Source: Cryptomeria japonica (taxonomy: Eukaryota; Streptophyta; Pinopsida; Cupressales; Cupressaceae). Taken from it: DNA of 64,000 nucleotides. The notes beneath the pieces are model-generated. The model was not told the origin of the DNA. It worked only from the letters and a program-made list of their open reading frames with translations, and did no database searches. A program made the position numbers and the translations under genes. Positions 1 through 12,292 of this stretch are shown here, one piece after another. How positions within the stretch are numbered: position 1 is the stretch's first letter; the number at the start of each line of letters is the position of its first letter. The stretch is taken from positions 149,539,744 through 149,603,743 of the forward strand of contig NC_081407.1 of assembly GCF_030272615.1 (NCBI RefSeq), in the 5' to 3' direction.

Positions 1-936
1 ATTACCTTGTAATTCAAAGGTCAACCTCCTGGCAAAAATATCATTCCATTAGAGATAATCATCAACATGCCCTTTTAAAGTCAAATTAGGATGATACTCA
101 TAAATCTTTATGCCTTGAACCCATTTTGCATGGGACAATCCAGACCATTCTCTCACACAAGCAAGCATATATAACAAGTACGAAGACATATGAAAGTTTG
201 ACATTCCAGGGTAATTACTCAAACCTTCGTGCAACCTTTCTGCGATAACAGTTCCCTAGTCAATGAACTGATTTTTATCTAGAGTGACTTGGATAAAGAA
301 ATACATCCAGTCTTCCCAATAGAAGGAGTGGGAATTACCCTTTACTCTGCTCAACAATATTACCAAGTCTCAGATTGCGGGAATTAAATGTTCATAGGTT
401 AGAGGTCTCGACAGCCTTGAGCCTTGTTTCTGGAATTTCAGAAGCCAATTCCGCACAATAATAGTTCTGTAATATTGCTTTTTCTCAGAGAAAATTCTAT
501 AGAATTTTCCAATCGTCCAATCTTAATAGGGTTCTCGGTGTGGGATACCCATGGCTGCCATTACTGTCTATCTATCAATGGATAACAAAACCTCACCATT
601 ATTTTTCCTTATGCATTTATTACCCTTGTCATAGTGATTCATACATTCTAGAACTAATTCAGGGCAAGAAGTAGCTGTAGGAAATGCGGTCGCTTCTAAT
701 AACCCGCTTTGTGCAACATCTGTCATCATAGGATCCGCGGCTGGGTTCTGGACTCTTTCTAGAAAATCATCTAAATACAGTTGGACTAATTTTGTATCAC
801 CTAATTCCGGTAAAGAGCTTACAAGGGAAGACGAGCTCAATAATTTGGGCAAAGTAGGCCTCATGTTTAGCTCGTGATTTTCTCCAATTAACCCACTCAA
901 AGAAGGAAAGTGGAAACAGAAACAAACAGCTAACAA
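1..936 (-). pseudogene. N-terminal part of the LTR-resident ORF, 3' LTR copy
   Basis: Same reading frame as the ORF at 8850-11801 in the other LTR. Open stretches 936-568 and 234-49 share one frame and encode the same protein (NMRPTLPKLLSSSSLVSSLP near the start; HEGLSNYPGMSNFHMSSYLL further on). Stops interrupt it near 565, near 520 and at about 48. Left of about position 40 the reading continues as WNDIFARRLTFELQGN, where the other copy has WNDLRVGGFKGEPFRLPR, so the two LTRs part company inside the ORF. No function can be assigned. Confidence 0.6.
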
Positions 937-1428
937 AATACCCAGATCTTTAAAACAAACTGCAACAATTTAGAAAGTTGTTGGACATACCTTCCTTTGT
1001 CCTCTGCAAACCCCTATCGCAGTCTATTTCTCTCGCTCCAAAAACTCCTTCTCAAAACCTTCCCAAGAAAATAATAATCTCGACGTGACATCTACTCTGT
1101 TTTAAAGTCGAGAAAATTTTACCCATTATTACCATAAACTGTCTCCCTTACTCTTCGTTCGTGTGACGTTACTCTAAAATGATTGTATCGGAGCATGCCT
1201 TAAATGCTAGATCGCTTCACTTCTGACACTACGGATCCTCACACACACTTGCTATAAATGACAGATTTCAAATCATTAGAGAAAGAATATTCCTCTCCTC
1301 TGCGGTCGTTAATCATATCTTAAAATCCTCACCATCACCTCACACAAGGTCACATGTCTTCCAAGAAACCTGTACACGGACTCTGAATATTGTGAAACAA
1401 TCATGACACAAAATTAACATGACAAATC

Positions 1429-1601
1429 TTGAACTTTGAACTTTGAACGAAAAAGGTTCAAGTTCAAGGTTCAAAGAATGTTAAATGCTGACAAGGACTA
1501 GCAAAGACTTAAAACCGCGCGGAAGGAAAAACATTCAAATCAACGCCCATTGAACTTTGAACCTTGAACCAAAAAGGTTCAAGTTCAAGGTTCAAGTTCA
1601 A
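1429..1601. repeat. Two TTCAAG-type imperfect inverted repeats in the 3' LTR
   Basis: At 1429-1476 and 1551-1601 short runs of TTGAAC-type hexamers are followed, across an A-rich loop, by runs of TTCAAG-type hexamers, so each block can fold into a hairpin. Both blocks recur in the other LTR at 12293-12340 and 12414-12466. They lie 128-300 nt from the LTR start in element orientation, i.e. in U3, where enhancers would be expected. A regulatory role is inference. Confidence 0.7.
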
Positions 1602-1924
1602 CGCAGTGAAACTTAACAATGACTGAGTTACATGAGGAAAATTAAGCAAATGGCTTGACCAACGAATTAGATGGGCATTACTTCAAACAAGGACACATAT
1701 GGAATGGAAATTTTATATGGGCCCAATAGTGGCTCTACATGGGGATTGGGACTTTAAAGTACCAAGCAATGAACCTCAAAATCTCTGGTTTCACAAAATG
1801 ACTAACCAAGGTTTGACTCACAACAGGAACTGACACACCTAAACTAACACAACACAAAAAAAGAGTATGTACAAACTGATAGGGGATGCTTGTTTACAAT
1901 TGATACGGTTTTAAATCCTATCTA

Positions 1925-3033
1925 TTACAGGACAAGGGTAGTTTAAAGCCATCCTGGTAAGCAAGTTTAAAAGAATTGGGGCCCTTTACCTCATGAATCA
2001 CATAAGGTCCCTTCCATAGCGACTCAAATTTTCCATGAGCACCTTTCGGCTCTCTCCTTTTATCCCATAATAACACCAGATCACCTTTCATGAATTTTTT
2101 GGGCCTTGCTTTCTAATCAAAAATCTTTTTAACCCTCATCTGATGTTCTGTAATCCTGTCAACCAGCTTTTCCCTTTCTTCTTCAATCTTGGCTAGGTAC
2201 ATAATTCTTTTTTCAAGAGAGCTTTGAAAAAATGTATCTTCTATCACTATCTGTAGCCTAGAAGCTGCTAACTCTAAAGGAAGAGAGAGTTGTGCGCCAA
2301 TGCCATATACCAGCTCAAATGGTGACATCCCTATGGCCCGTTTTGGTGAGGTTTGATCTGCCCATAGTGCTTCATGTAACTTCTTATGCCAATCCCTGTA
2401 ATTCTCACTAACCAACTTTCTCATGATGTTGATCAAATTCTTGTTACTTGAGTCTGCTTAACAGTTACCCTGCAGATAATAATCAGAAGCATGTGCCAAG
2501 GAAATTCCGTGGTCATAGCAAAATAAACTTAACTCAGATGAAGAGAAATTTGATGCATTATCTATGACTATCTTCTAAGGGACTCCAAACCTGACAAGAA
2601 TATTATCCTTAAGGAATGTACACAGAATCTCTGAAGTGGTTTTTTTTACAGGGATAGCTTCCACCCACTTAGTGAAATAATCCGTTGCTTTTAATATGTG
2701 AGTATGCCCCACACTAGAAATGGGGCTTAAACGACCAATGAAATCTAATCCCCACTTTTTAAAAGGTTCTTCAATTACCACAACTCTCAAAGGCAAGGCG
2801 GCCATCTGGGGTTTACCTGTAAACAAATTGCACTTCTCACACCTCGCCACCCAGGCATATGCACCCCTGAACATCCCTGACCAATAGTAATAGTTCCTCG
2901 AGATTTTGTATGCAGTAACCGTAGAGGAGAAATGACCCCCACATGCTTCATTATGAAAAGTTTTCAATAGAGCTTCTTGGTGTGATTTATCCACACATCG
3001 GAGGAAAGTGCCATCTAAGCCTTTCTTGTACAA
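1925..3033 (-). pseudogene. Integrase region of the gypsy element
   Basis: Integrase inserts retroelement cDNA into the chromosome. The zinc-binding HHCC module is visible (HNEACGGHF then CEKCN, residues about 25-67 of the 3033 ORF). The catalytic core begins at WGLDFIGRLSP (first Asp), continues through VIDNASNF (second Asp) after an in-frame stop at about 2572, and reaches the expected Glu region, read here as ADSSNKN with Asp where Glu is usual. A GPY-type C-terminal motif (WKGPYVIHEVKG) follows near 1990. Stops lie at about 2572, 2459 and 2110, all in the same frame as gag and RT. It is not functional as written. Confidence 0.85.
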
Positions 3034-3051
3034 TATGTTATTCGAGATGAC

Positions 3052-4923
3052 TTACTTCGCAGCTTTCAACCTCAGATTTCTTTTTTCCCTAGGAGAAAGA
3101 TGATCTGGACAGTCTCCATACGTAAGATAATATGCAACATTGGTGAACCAAGAATCCTGATGGCTGACAAATAGGGTTAAAGGTAGACTGTCCTCTTCTT
3201 TAAACTCATTCTTTGCTATCAATTTACAAAGGCCCTGTCCTCTAACCAGTTTAGTGGGCTTGATGTCCAAATTGAATTCTTGAATCATGGAGACCAAAGA
3301 TGCTCTATTGTTGATGCCAACATCCTGTTGAGTTAAAACAACTTTTACTGCAAAATTGGGAACAAAAACAGTTGCATGTGAATGAAGTATGTAATACTTG
3401 AATTGCTTCACAACTTTTACCACCGCATAGGCCTGATTCTCTATCTGTGAGTATTTTAACTCATGCTTCTTCAGGGGAATACTCATGAAAGAAATTGGCA
3501 CCTCTTCATTATCCTCACCCTTTTGTACCAAAATCCTAGACATGGTATGCTCAAATGCGTAACAATAAATAATAAAGTCTTTATTAAAGTCTGTATTAAC
3601 TAGGGTAGGTGCATGCACGATGGACCTTTTAATCTCTTCAAAATATTTTCTACTTGCTTCATTCCATCTAAAAGATACTTTTTCACTCATCATATTTACA
3701 ATGTATTTAGTAGTTTCAGCAAAATCAGGAATAAAACGTCTAAGGAAGTTCACCTGTCCAAAGAAGGACCTTACTCCATTTCTATTTGAGGGGAGACTGA
3801 GCTACTATATCACCTTTACCCTCTATGGATCAACCTTTAACCCCTCCCATGAAATGATATGTCCCAGAAGATTTCCTTCTGTGACACCAAAAACAGAGAT
3901 TTTAGGATTTAAAGATACCCGATGCTCCCTACATATCACCTAAACTTTTCTCAAATCCCACACATGATGCTTCCTTTTCCTGAAGAAAACAGTCAAATCA
4001 TCTAAATACACCACAATAATCTTATCCCTCAAATGCCCAAAGGAAAGATCCATCACCCTTTGAAACGTTGCCCCTTCATTAATCAACCCAAAAGGCATTT
4101 TGTTATATGCAAAGGTACCCCAGAGGGTTATAAATACTGTCTTGTGTTGATCCTACTCCGCAACACTAATTTGACTATACCCAAAGAAGTCGTCCAGCAT
4201 GGACATCATCTCGGACCTTGAAACAGTTTGTAAAATATGATCCATTGCAGGCAGGGGGTAATTGTCTTTCAAACTTGCTTGGTTTAAGTTGCTAAAATCA
4301 ACATAGATTCATATCTCACCATTTTTATTCCAAATAGGAACTATGTTTGCAATCCAGGTAGAGTGATGCAAAGGATAAATAATTTGGGCCTTCAACATCT
4401 TGTCAAACTCATGAAAAATTGCTTTTGCTACCTTTGGATTAAAATTCCTTAACTTCTGGCGAAAAGGATTGACACCTAGTTTCAAAGGAATTTGATGTTG
4501 GAACTTACCATCCCTGAAATTCTTCAAATCATCATAACTCCATGCAAAAACATCTTTAAAATCAACCAACAAATCAACGAACTTCCTTTTCTCCACTTCA
4601 GAACAACATTTTCCCAAATTAACAAATTTAGGATCCTCATTGGTACCAATGTTAATTTTCTCATACTCACCAGAGTTTTGAATTACCAGGGGTTCTTTAT
4701 CTTTTTGCTTAACATATCCATCTTTCCTGTCGAAAATGTGTTCAAGAGAAACTAAACCCTTTGGGATTTTATTTCCTTTTAACTGCAACATTGCATCATG
4801 TAGTTCTTCTAGTCTATTGGGAGAAAACTCTTTACAACTCGCCTTTGATCCCTCATAAAACAAGGATGTAAAAATGTCAGCACATTGTAGAAAGTTCTGA
4901 ATCTGTTTATCATTTTCAAACAC
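3052..4923 (-). pseudogene. Reverse transcriptase and RNase H of the gypsy element
   Basis: The RT begins in the ORF at 4923 (conserved FAWSYDDLKNF, then the LKAQIIYPLHHSTWIANIVPI segment typical of Ty3/gypsy RT). It continues across several in-frame stops to the active site YLDD at 3997-4008. The Ty3-type RNase H and connection domain follow in 3052-3753 (FLRRFIPDFAE, then KKHELKYSQIENQAYAVV). The first stop, after KNGEI at 4309, reads TGA where the family has Arg (CGA), a C-to-T change. All fragments share one frame from 4923 down to the integrase. Confidence 0.88.
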
Positions 4924-4932
4924 CTGCCAAGA

Positions 4933-5424
4933 TTAAGAATTATCAGGCACACTGGGTTTATAAACTAGTTCAACCCTGTAAGTGTCGGTTGTGAAATCTG
5001 GGTGTGGTACCAGCAAGGCTACAGATACCGCCAAAGAATTAGCCTTCAAGTTAAACTCCCTAGGAATGGCTTCAATTAAAAAAGCATCGAAGTCTTCAAT
5101 CTCATCCCAAACACGATTCCTATAATGTCTCAGCCTCTCATTTTTTACCACAAATAAACCCCTCACTTGTTTAACAATAAGTTCAACATCACCTCTTACC
5201 CTCAACATTTTGATTTGCAATTGCCTCACTTCAGCCAGACCTAATAACAGAGCCTCATATTTGGTCGTATTATTTGTGTTTTGGAATTCCAATTTAAAAG
5301 AATAAGGAATGACCTTGCCCTGAGGAGGCATCAGTATGAAACCCACTCCCGATCTAGAAGATGGACAACTCCCATCAAATTCCATAAACCAAAGTTCATC
5401 AGACATACCTAAATCCATTACCAT
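4933..5424 (-). pseudogene. Additional RNase H domain between protease and RT
   Basis: This 163-codon stretch encodes a second RNase H of the RVT_3 (archaeal-like) type: MEFDGSCPSS with the first Asp, TKYEALLLGL with the Glu, and VRGDVELIVKQ with the next Asp. The final motif reads FNLKANSLA where AD would be expected, so the last catalytic acid is probably Asn. A second RNase H is a hallmark of the Tat lineage of plant gypsy elements. Here it lies upstream of RT rather than after the usual RT-RH pair. It is in the same frame as protease and RT. Confidence 0.8.
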
Positions 5425-5556
5425 ACTCTCATCTTAAGGATCAGTTGATATCATGTAATTACCAAAGCGACAATCTTGATACAAAATCTGGGCTTTCGGA
5501 TAATCTGAAGGAAAGACTGTGTATTTAGCTTTTATTTCGGGGCACAAAATAACTCT

Positions 5557-6549
5557 CTATTTTCCAATTGTGATCATAGCTTGAGACCAATCCATCCTAA
5601 TTTCCCCTCCCATGTCTTTATAGAAAGTGCGGCTCAACAACATACCATAACTAGTAGGGATGTCAGCCACTAAGATTATCAATTTGATTCTCTTGGCAAG
5701 GTGTGCTACTAAAGCGACCTGCGCATCCTTAATTTGCCCTAATAAAGGAACCTTCTTGGAGTCCATGGAGTAACATTTGCCAAAGGTCTTTGTTAGGGTT
5801 AAACCTAAAGCTTTTGCTATGGCTGAGGGCATGACATTGTCAGATGCTCCTGAATCTATTATACAATTACTCAACTTGTGCCCATTAATATATAAGGACA
5901 CGTAGAAAGGCTCTGGTTTATTTTCAAAATTGGGTTCAAGCAAATCGGCTTGTAGAGGAATAGTCTCTGATGAGCATTCAGGGATTACTAAAGCAAGACT
6001 GACATTATCATGTGCTTGACAATCAATACTCATGGGTGTTTGGGTTTCACTTGCTAAGGCATGGGCATCATTCCCTTTGACAAATTCAACCAATCTATCC
6101 AGCTCCTTCGGGTTTAATTTCAAATACTCAGCCAGAGTAATCTGAACACAAGATATCTTACAAAATTCAATGATATCAAAAGGGTTAGTAAAAGAATTAG
6201 AACTTGAAGAAGCAACCTCTTGAACAACTTTTGATATACCTCCATGATGGGTCAAAATTTCCTTTCCTTTCATAGTGCTATGGACGAGTGTTACAACATC
6301 TTGAGATTTTAAATTCTGTTGAGTTCTTGTAAGAATTGTGTATGAGGAATCTTCCAAAGAGACCAACATGTTTCCTCCCCTTTCTGAGTCGGAGACATAT
6401 TCCATATAATGAATTTCAGAGTTGCCAGGCATACTTTGGGAACTTCCTTCATCAGGTTCTAAGATTGTTTCTCCTTTACTGATCATTTGGGAAAAATGAA
6501 CCATCTCTGGACATGAAGAACCATCATGTTCGTCAGTTAAATGAAACAC
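5557..6549 (-). pseudogene. Aspartic protease region of the gypsy element
   Basis: A 330-codon open stretch. The retropepsin signature is CIIDSGASDNVMPSAIAKAL near residues 230-250, followed by a second conserved strand, KLIILVADIPTSYGMLLSR. The protease would process the Gag-Pol polyprotein. The N-terminal 200 residues are an acidic, Ser-rich linker between gag and protease that I cannot assign to a domain. In-frame stops separate it from gag (6703-6705 and others up to about 6640) and from the RNase H domain on the 3' side. Confidence 0.85.
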
Positions 6550-6705
6550 ACAAGAGTTTGCCTTGAGGGGTGGTGCTTCAATAGAAAGTCTTTGTTGTAC
6601 AGGAGGTAGTTGTAGTTGTCTTCCTCCACCTCCTCCCTATTGATTAGGATATCTCCTAGGAATTTCTTGATATGGCTAGGAATAGGAAGTACTTTCTTTA
6701 GGAGT

Positions 6706-7908
6706 CTACCTCTTTAGGGAAATTACATCATTCATTAACAGTTGGATAACAGGATCTAAGGAAGTATCTGGTTGGGCATTAGATGTTTGTACTTCTCTTT
6801 TCCATTTGCCCGCAGTGATCAAATCATCCTCTAATTTAACTGTGAGAGTTTTAGTGGCATTCAAATCTGCAACCCTTTGCCTATGAATCAAGAAACTTAT
6901 TTCAGAGGGCATAGAATTAATAAAAAAACATTTGAGATTATCATCTGAAGGTTTTTGGTTAACCAGAATCTTGTGTAGGATCTTATCAAATCTCGCTACG
7001 AAGTCCCTCATGGATTCAGGAAGCTCCTTTTTCAACTGGGATAACTAAGCTAGGAGGGAGTGTTCATCTTCAGCTACCTTAAATCCAGCTTCAAATCTTG
7101 TCTTCAAATCTTGCCAGGTCATTATCACACTATTCAGCAAGTGATAAAAGCAATCAGTCGCCACACTTATCAATGTCTGGATAAATAGCTTGATAGCCAC
7201 ATCTTCATGTTGAACCGCTATTACTCCACAGGCTACGCTGAAAGGATTCAAGTGCTCATCTACAGTGATCATCCCATCCCCGCTAAATTTAGGTAAATGA
7301 TCCCTAGCAGCTTTTGGAAAGGGATTAAGGTTCAAACCTAAATTCAACGGGCCTACAACTGCCCCCCATGGGTTATTGGCTGCCATTGGGAGTATGATAT
7401 TAAGAGGGGTAGGGTTAAATGAAATTGGTAAGGCAACACTGTGCAGGACCGAAGCTTGGCAAACTGGAGACGCAAGTGATGATGGTAATGAGGATGGAGG
7501 TCTACTTCTTGCCCTTCGTTGAGATGAGAAGGTAGGTTGGTAAGTTAAATTCTGCAGTTCTTCAAAGATGGGATCAGAAACCCCCCCCTTCTTTGGGATC
7601 TAGTATACAGCTTGGAGTCCAGTGTGGAACAATCAAGGTAACAAACTTATGGGATATTGTAGTTGATTATCAGGGACGCGAATAAAGAAAACCCTAGGAA
7701 TAACTACCCTTTCAAAGACTAACACAAGCTGATCCGCTTGTCTTTCTATTTCGCTAAGGAGAGCACTTATTCTGTCATATTTTGCTCGACTTCTTCTATG
7801 CCTCCAGGCTAGAGTATCCAACTCAGAGGTAATGTAACTTTTCTCTTCTTGTACCCAGTTTAAATTTGGTTGCAAAATAGGCAAAAACCCTTCAAGAGGC
7901 AATACCAT
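6706..7908 (-). pseudogene. Gag of the gypsy element
   Basis: Gag forms the virus-like particle. The likely start ATG at 7906-7908 is 61 nt downstream of the primer site, a normal leader distance. One frame runs from 7908 to 6706 with stops near 7631, 7600 and 7045. The capsid-like part includes KAARDHLPKFSGDGMITVDE, TWQDLKTRFEAGF and ESMRDFVARFDKI, as in the retrotransposon gag family (PF03732-like). No CCHC zinc knuckle is visible before the protease linker. Confidence 0.82.
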
Positions 7909-7969
7909 TTATGAAGAACAAAGCATAACTGTAATGACGACCTTGTTTTAAAATCAATTTTTCTTTCCC

Positions 7970-7987
7970 TCCCTAGTAGAGTTGCCA
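7970..7987 (-). promoter_or_regulatory. Primer binding site, tRNA-Arg type
   Basis: Minus strand reads TGGCAACTCTACTAGGGA, a slightly decayed match to the complement of a plant tRNA-Arg 3' end (TGGCGACTCCGCTGGGGA, from general knowledge). Mismatches are mostly C-to-T or G-to-A. It lies 6 nt inside the LTR boundary at 7994, which fixes the LTR end. tRNA-Arg priming is reported for Ogre elements. Confidence 0.75.
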
Positions 7988-8849
7988 AAAATTTGTTGGT
8001 AAACAGATTGGTCTTTCTTTATTTATTTAATCTTGGTACATTATGGCTCACGAAAAGAAAGAAAAATTTCCTACCAATCAGTTGAAAAATCATTATATTG
8101 ATTAACCTCTGAATTAAGGTACAACTTCCTTTAATAAATATTCAATTAGCTCCAAATTACACACAATCAATAGAATGCTTTTTCCCAGAAATCACTAAAA
8201 GGTAATTGCATTCACTAGTCAATATGAAATGAATGGAAGCACTGATTCATATATAACTCTTTATATAAAGCCAATAGACTTCACACGTACACTAAAACAA
8301 AATGAAATGCCTTTAAAGATGAAATTTGCTAATAATGTTCTGCACACATAGAAAGTATAATGACTCCTTCCTTGAAACAAATTTTCACAAAAATCAAATT
8401 CCAAAATATCAAACACACAGATTTGAAATCAAAGAGAACTATTAACAAGATTTTCATTCATTGATGATCATCCACCTTCTACATACACAGTCTTTAGCTA
8501 ATTTAAAAGATAGTCTTTTCAAAAAATTAGTGAACCTTTACAAAGTCATTACAAAACATATATATAGGTCGCCAAACCAATAGCTTTTAACTGAAGTAAA
8601 ATTAACTCATAAGAGTTAATAGAAAGCTGCCCTAACTGCATAATCGAAATAAAGAAATGACTGAACTTGCTAGAAAATAATTGCCAGTAGTGCTAGTCAT
8701 GCCGACTGCTCGATCTAGATATGATCACTCAGGTTGGTATTTTGGACAGACACCATCACCGCCTTTGTCACACTCCACTCTCGATGTACCTTTGAAAACT
8801 CTTGAATTACCATTACGTGTGGCAAACTGATGTGATTTACTCTCTACTT

Positions 8850-11801
8850 CTAGAGCTCCTTCTTCCTCTTCACCATCTGTACTTTGTCCCTGTGTGAGTC
8901 CAGGTGATCGAGACAAACTGTGAGCATAGATTCTACTTTGGAAATGCTCATGAAATCTCCCATAGCCAAGGATTTCTCCACTTTGATTTGTTTAATGTGG
9001 TTGCTAAACTGGTTAATCATCTCTGTGGTATCTTCTAGAGTTTCACTATCTTCTTTAAGTAATTGGACATCCACGCAGTGCAGATCCTTCTGCATGGTCA
9101 CCCTTAAGGTTGTTAATTCACCACGCAGACTGGCTGATTCACTATGACCCTGTTCAATAATCTAGTTGCGCCACTCAATACTCTCTTTGCAAATAAACAT
9201 TACATCCTCATTTAACCCTGGCACTTGATTTTCAACAACAAAATTCATCAGACCATAATGCTGAATATCGCGCATCTATTTTGAAATCATTGCCCATTTA
9301 GTTTTCTCTTTCTACCACAAGATTAATTTGGAATCCAATGCTTTGGTGACTTCATTAGCATCTTTGAAAATTTGGACTAAATCCATTATGTAATTGGTCG
9401 CTTGATGCATGATCGAGGTGAGCCATTCTGAGAAAACCTCGGCAATCATCTTGTTTCATTGAACCTCATCAAAGAATTTTTGATTACCTGGTGATTTTGG
9501 GCTAAATGGTCCCAAACTTTGAGACAATGGTAATGGGTTGTTCTACAGAGCATGAATATATTGAGCCATTTGCATTAAATTTTTCTTTAACTCAGCCTTG
9601 TCTCTTTCATCTTTCCAAGTACGAGAGATAATTCATTTAGTCAAAGTCTCCAGATGTTTCACATCTACCCGTTCAATAGCATAGTCTGCTTTTGAAGAAA
9701 TAACAACATCTTTGTTGGACGCGGGTTTGGCAATGTTTGCAGTCCAATGCTTTGTGCTTTCATCAAAATCAATCATAGCCTCCATTTTTAACTTTTTGGG
9801 CTTTGTAGACTTTCCCAAAAATTTACTCACAACATCCTCCATTGATACCGAAATAGGAACCACATTCCTTTTCTTGATGATTGAATCACTTAACTACTTG
9901 GGTTCTAGAGTCAATTCCTTAGATGGCATGGGTGGAAATCCTACTGAGGGTGGCAGTGTGGCACTGTCTGCATGAGACTGGATATCAAGCGTCCCTAGAT
10001 CCTAGAAATTAGTGTCTACACTAGTTGAAACCTTGTCTGTATTAGAAACAGGGGATGCCATATCACATAGTGCTTCCTCTACGTCCAAATCAAGAATGAG
10101 ATGGGGAGCCGGCAGCTGAAAACTCTTCTTGGACCTTGACCTAGTAATTCGACCACTAATAGAAAGCTCAACCTCGATGTCAAGTTTCTCTTCTTTAATT
10201 TTTGCCTGCCTTTTTCCTGCAACAGAAATGAGAATGTTAGTTAAAATAGAAGTTTTTCTTGTGGTATTCCTCTTCCCACTTTTGCTTCTTGAACTGGTTG
10301 TTCTTATCGGATGAAATCAACAACTCCTAAGCCAATTTTTTGTCCTGTGAATCACATTGAAGGTGCGTGTCTAAATACTATCCTCCATCTTTTCACTCCA
10401 ATCCACCTTTGGAAGAGGTTCATTACGTACCCGCTTTAGAAACTTAGAATCAAGTATATCTTCATCATCAGTGGTGACACCTGAAGTGTCCATTAGCAAT
10501 TTCATGTCATGGATTTGTTTCAAGGTTAACCTAGACCAACACCTTTTCCTTACTTCAAATTCATCCAGGCAACCCTCCCAATAATCTTCCAACTGAGACA
10601 CATGCTGATCAGGCACCATCTTCTTCACATATCGAGCGATGAAACCTTTACTATCAAAATTATCCCTTTTCACAAAGGTCTTCAAATGAAATCCCTTAAA
10701 TTCTAGCTCAAGGTTTAGCGCATCAGAGACAGACCTATAGTTGTAATGGCCTAAGTCAATGGGTAAAATCCCACTTGTGTTAGAGTCCTCACCATAATCC
10801 TTATCGACATAGGCAAGCTACTTGGAAGCTTCGATCAAAATACAGGAGTATGAAACATACCTGGGTAGCCTAAAGGGTTCACCTTTAAATCCTCCAACCC
10901 TTAAATCATTCCAGTGGAGATAATCATCAACATGCGCTTTTAAAGTCAAATTAGGATGATACTCATAAATCTTTATGCCTTGAACCCATTTTGCATGGGA
11001 CAATCCAGACCATTCTCTCACACAAGCAAGCATATATAACAGGTACGAAGACATATGAAAGTTTGACATCCCAGGGTAATTACTCAAACCTTCATGCAAC
11101 CTTTCTGTGATAACAGTTCCCCAGTCAATGAACCAATTTTTATCTAGAGTGACCTGGATGAAGAAATACATCCAGTCCTCGCAATAGAAGGAGTGGGAAT
11201 TACCCTTTACTCTTCTCAACAATATTACCAAGTCTCAGATTGCAGGAATTAAATGTTAATGGGTTAGAGGTCTCGACAGCCTTGAGCCTCCTTTCTGGAA
11301 TTTCATAAGCCAATTCCGTGCAATAACAGTTATGTAATACCACTTTTTCTCGGAGAAAATTCCATAGGATTTTCCAATTGTCCAATCTTCATAGGGTTCC
11401 CAGTGTGGGATACCCATGGCTGCCATTAGTGTTTGTCTATCAATGGATAACAAAACCTCACCATTGTTTTTCCTTATGCATCTATTACACTTGTCATAGT
11501 GATTCATACATTCTAGAACTAATTCAGGGCAAGAAGCAGCTGTAGGAAATGCAGCTGCTTCTAATAACCCACTCTGTGCAACATCTCTCATCATAGGATC
11601 TGCAGCTAGGTTCTGGACTCTTTCTAGAAAATCATCTAAATCTAGTTGGACTAATGGTGTATCACCTAATTCTAGTAAAGAGCTTACAAGGGAAGATGAG
11701 CTCATTAATTTGGGCAAAGTAGGCCTCATGTTTAGCTCATGATTTTCTCCAATTAACCTAGGAAAAGAAGGAAAGTGGAAATGGAAATAAACAGCTAACA
11801 A
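8850..11801 (-). pseudogene. Long degenerate ORF carried inside the LTR, function unknown
   Basis: Open stretches starting at 11801, 11231, 10685, 9863 and 9101 all fall in one frame, giving about 980 codons interrupted only by stops. The N-terminal third has a recognisable plant-wide flavour (MAAMGIPHWEPYEDW, ARNWLMKFQKGGSRL, FKGEPFRLPRYVSYS) that I have seen in uncharacterised plant proteins but cannot place in a named family with confidence. The middle is acidic and Lys-rich, and the C-terminal part (9101-8850) looks coiled-coil-like. The reading frame lies wholly upstream of the primer site, so it is present in both LTRs. It could be a captured host gene or an accessory retroelement ORF. 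Confidence 0.6.
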
Positions 11802-12292
11802 AATACCCAGATCTTTAAAACATACTACAACAATTTAGAAAGTTGTTGGACATACCTTCCTCTATCCTCTGCAAAGCCCTATCATAGTCTATTTCTCCCA
11901 CTCCAAAAACTCCTTCTCAAAACCTTCCCAAGAAAATAATAATCTCAACGTGACATCTACTCAGTTTTAAAGCCAAGAAAATCTTACCCATTATTACCAT
12001 AAACTGTCTCCCTTACTCTTCATTCGTGTGGCCTTACTTTGAAATGATTGTATCTGAGCATGCCTTAGATGCTAGATCACTTCACTTCTGACACTATGGA
12101 TCCTCACACATACTTGCTATAAATGACAGATTTCAAATCATTAGAGAAAGAATATTCCTCTCCTCTGCGGCCGTTAATCATATCTTAAAATCCGCACCGT
12201 CACCTCATGCCAAGTCACATGTCTTCCACAAACCTGTACATGGACTCTGAATATTGCGAAATGATCATGACACAAAATTAACATGACAAATC

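Larger units (their letters stand above)
1..1728 (-). repeat. 3' LTR of the gypsy element (partial)
   Basis: This matches 10905-12592 in the same orientation from about position 40 to 1728. It is the U3-proximal part of the downstream LTR. The expected terminus CCAACA is CCAATA here (1723-1728), a one-base decay of the inverted terminus seen intact at 12587-12592. No convincing purine-rich tract (pyrimidines on +) borders 1729. By eye about one base in ten differs from the right LTR over a 170-nt stretch, many differences being at CpG sites. Positions 1-39 do not align well with the right copy. Confidence 0.8.

Noticed and set aside
1551-1601. Heat-shock elements in the LTR hairpins
   Set aside because: A heat-shock element needs alternating GAA and TTC units; here TTC units run in the same orientation on each arm.
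1429-1601. CRISPR-like array
   Set aside because: Repeats are adjacent palindromic hexamers without unique spacers, in a plant retroelement.
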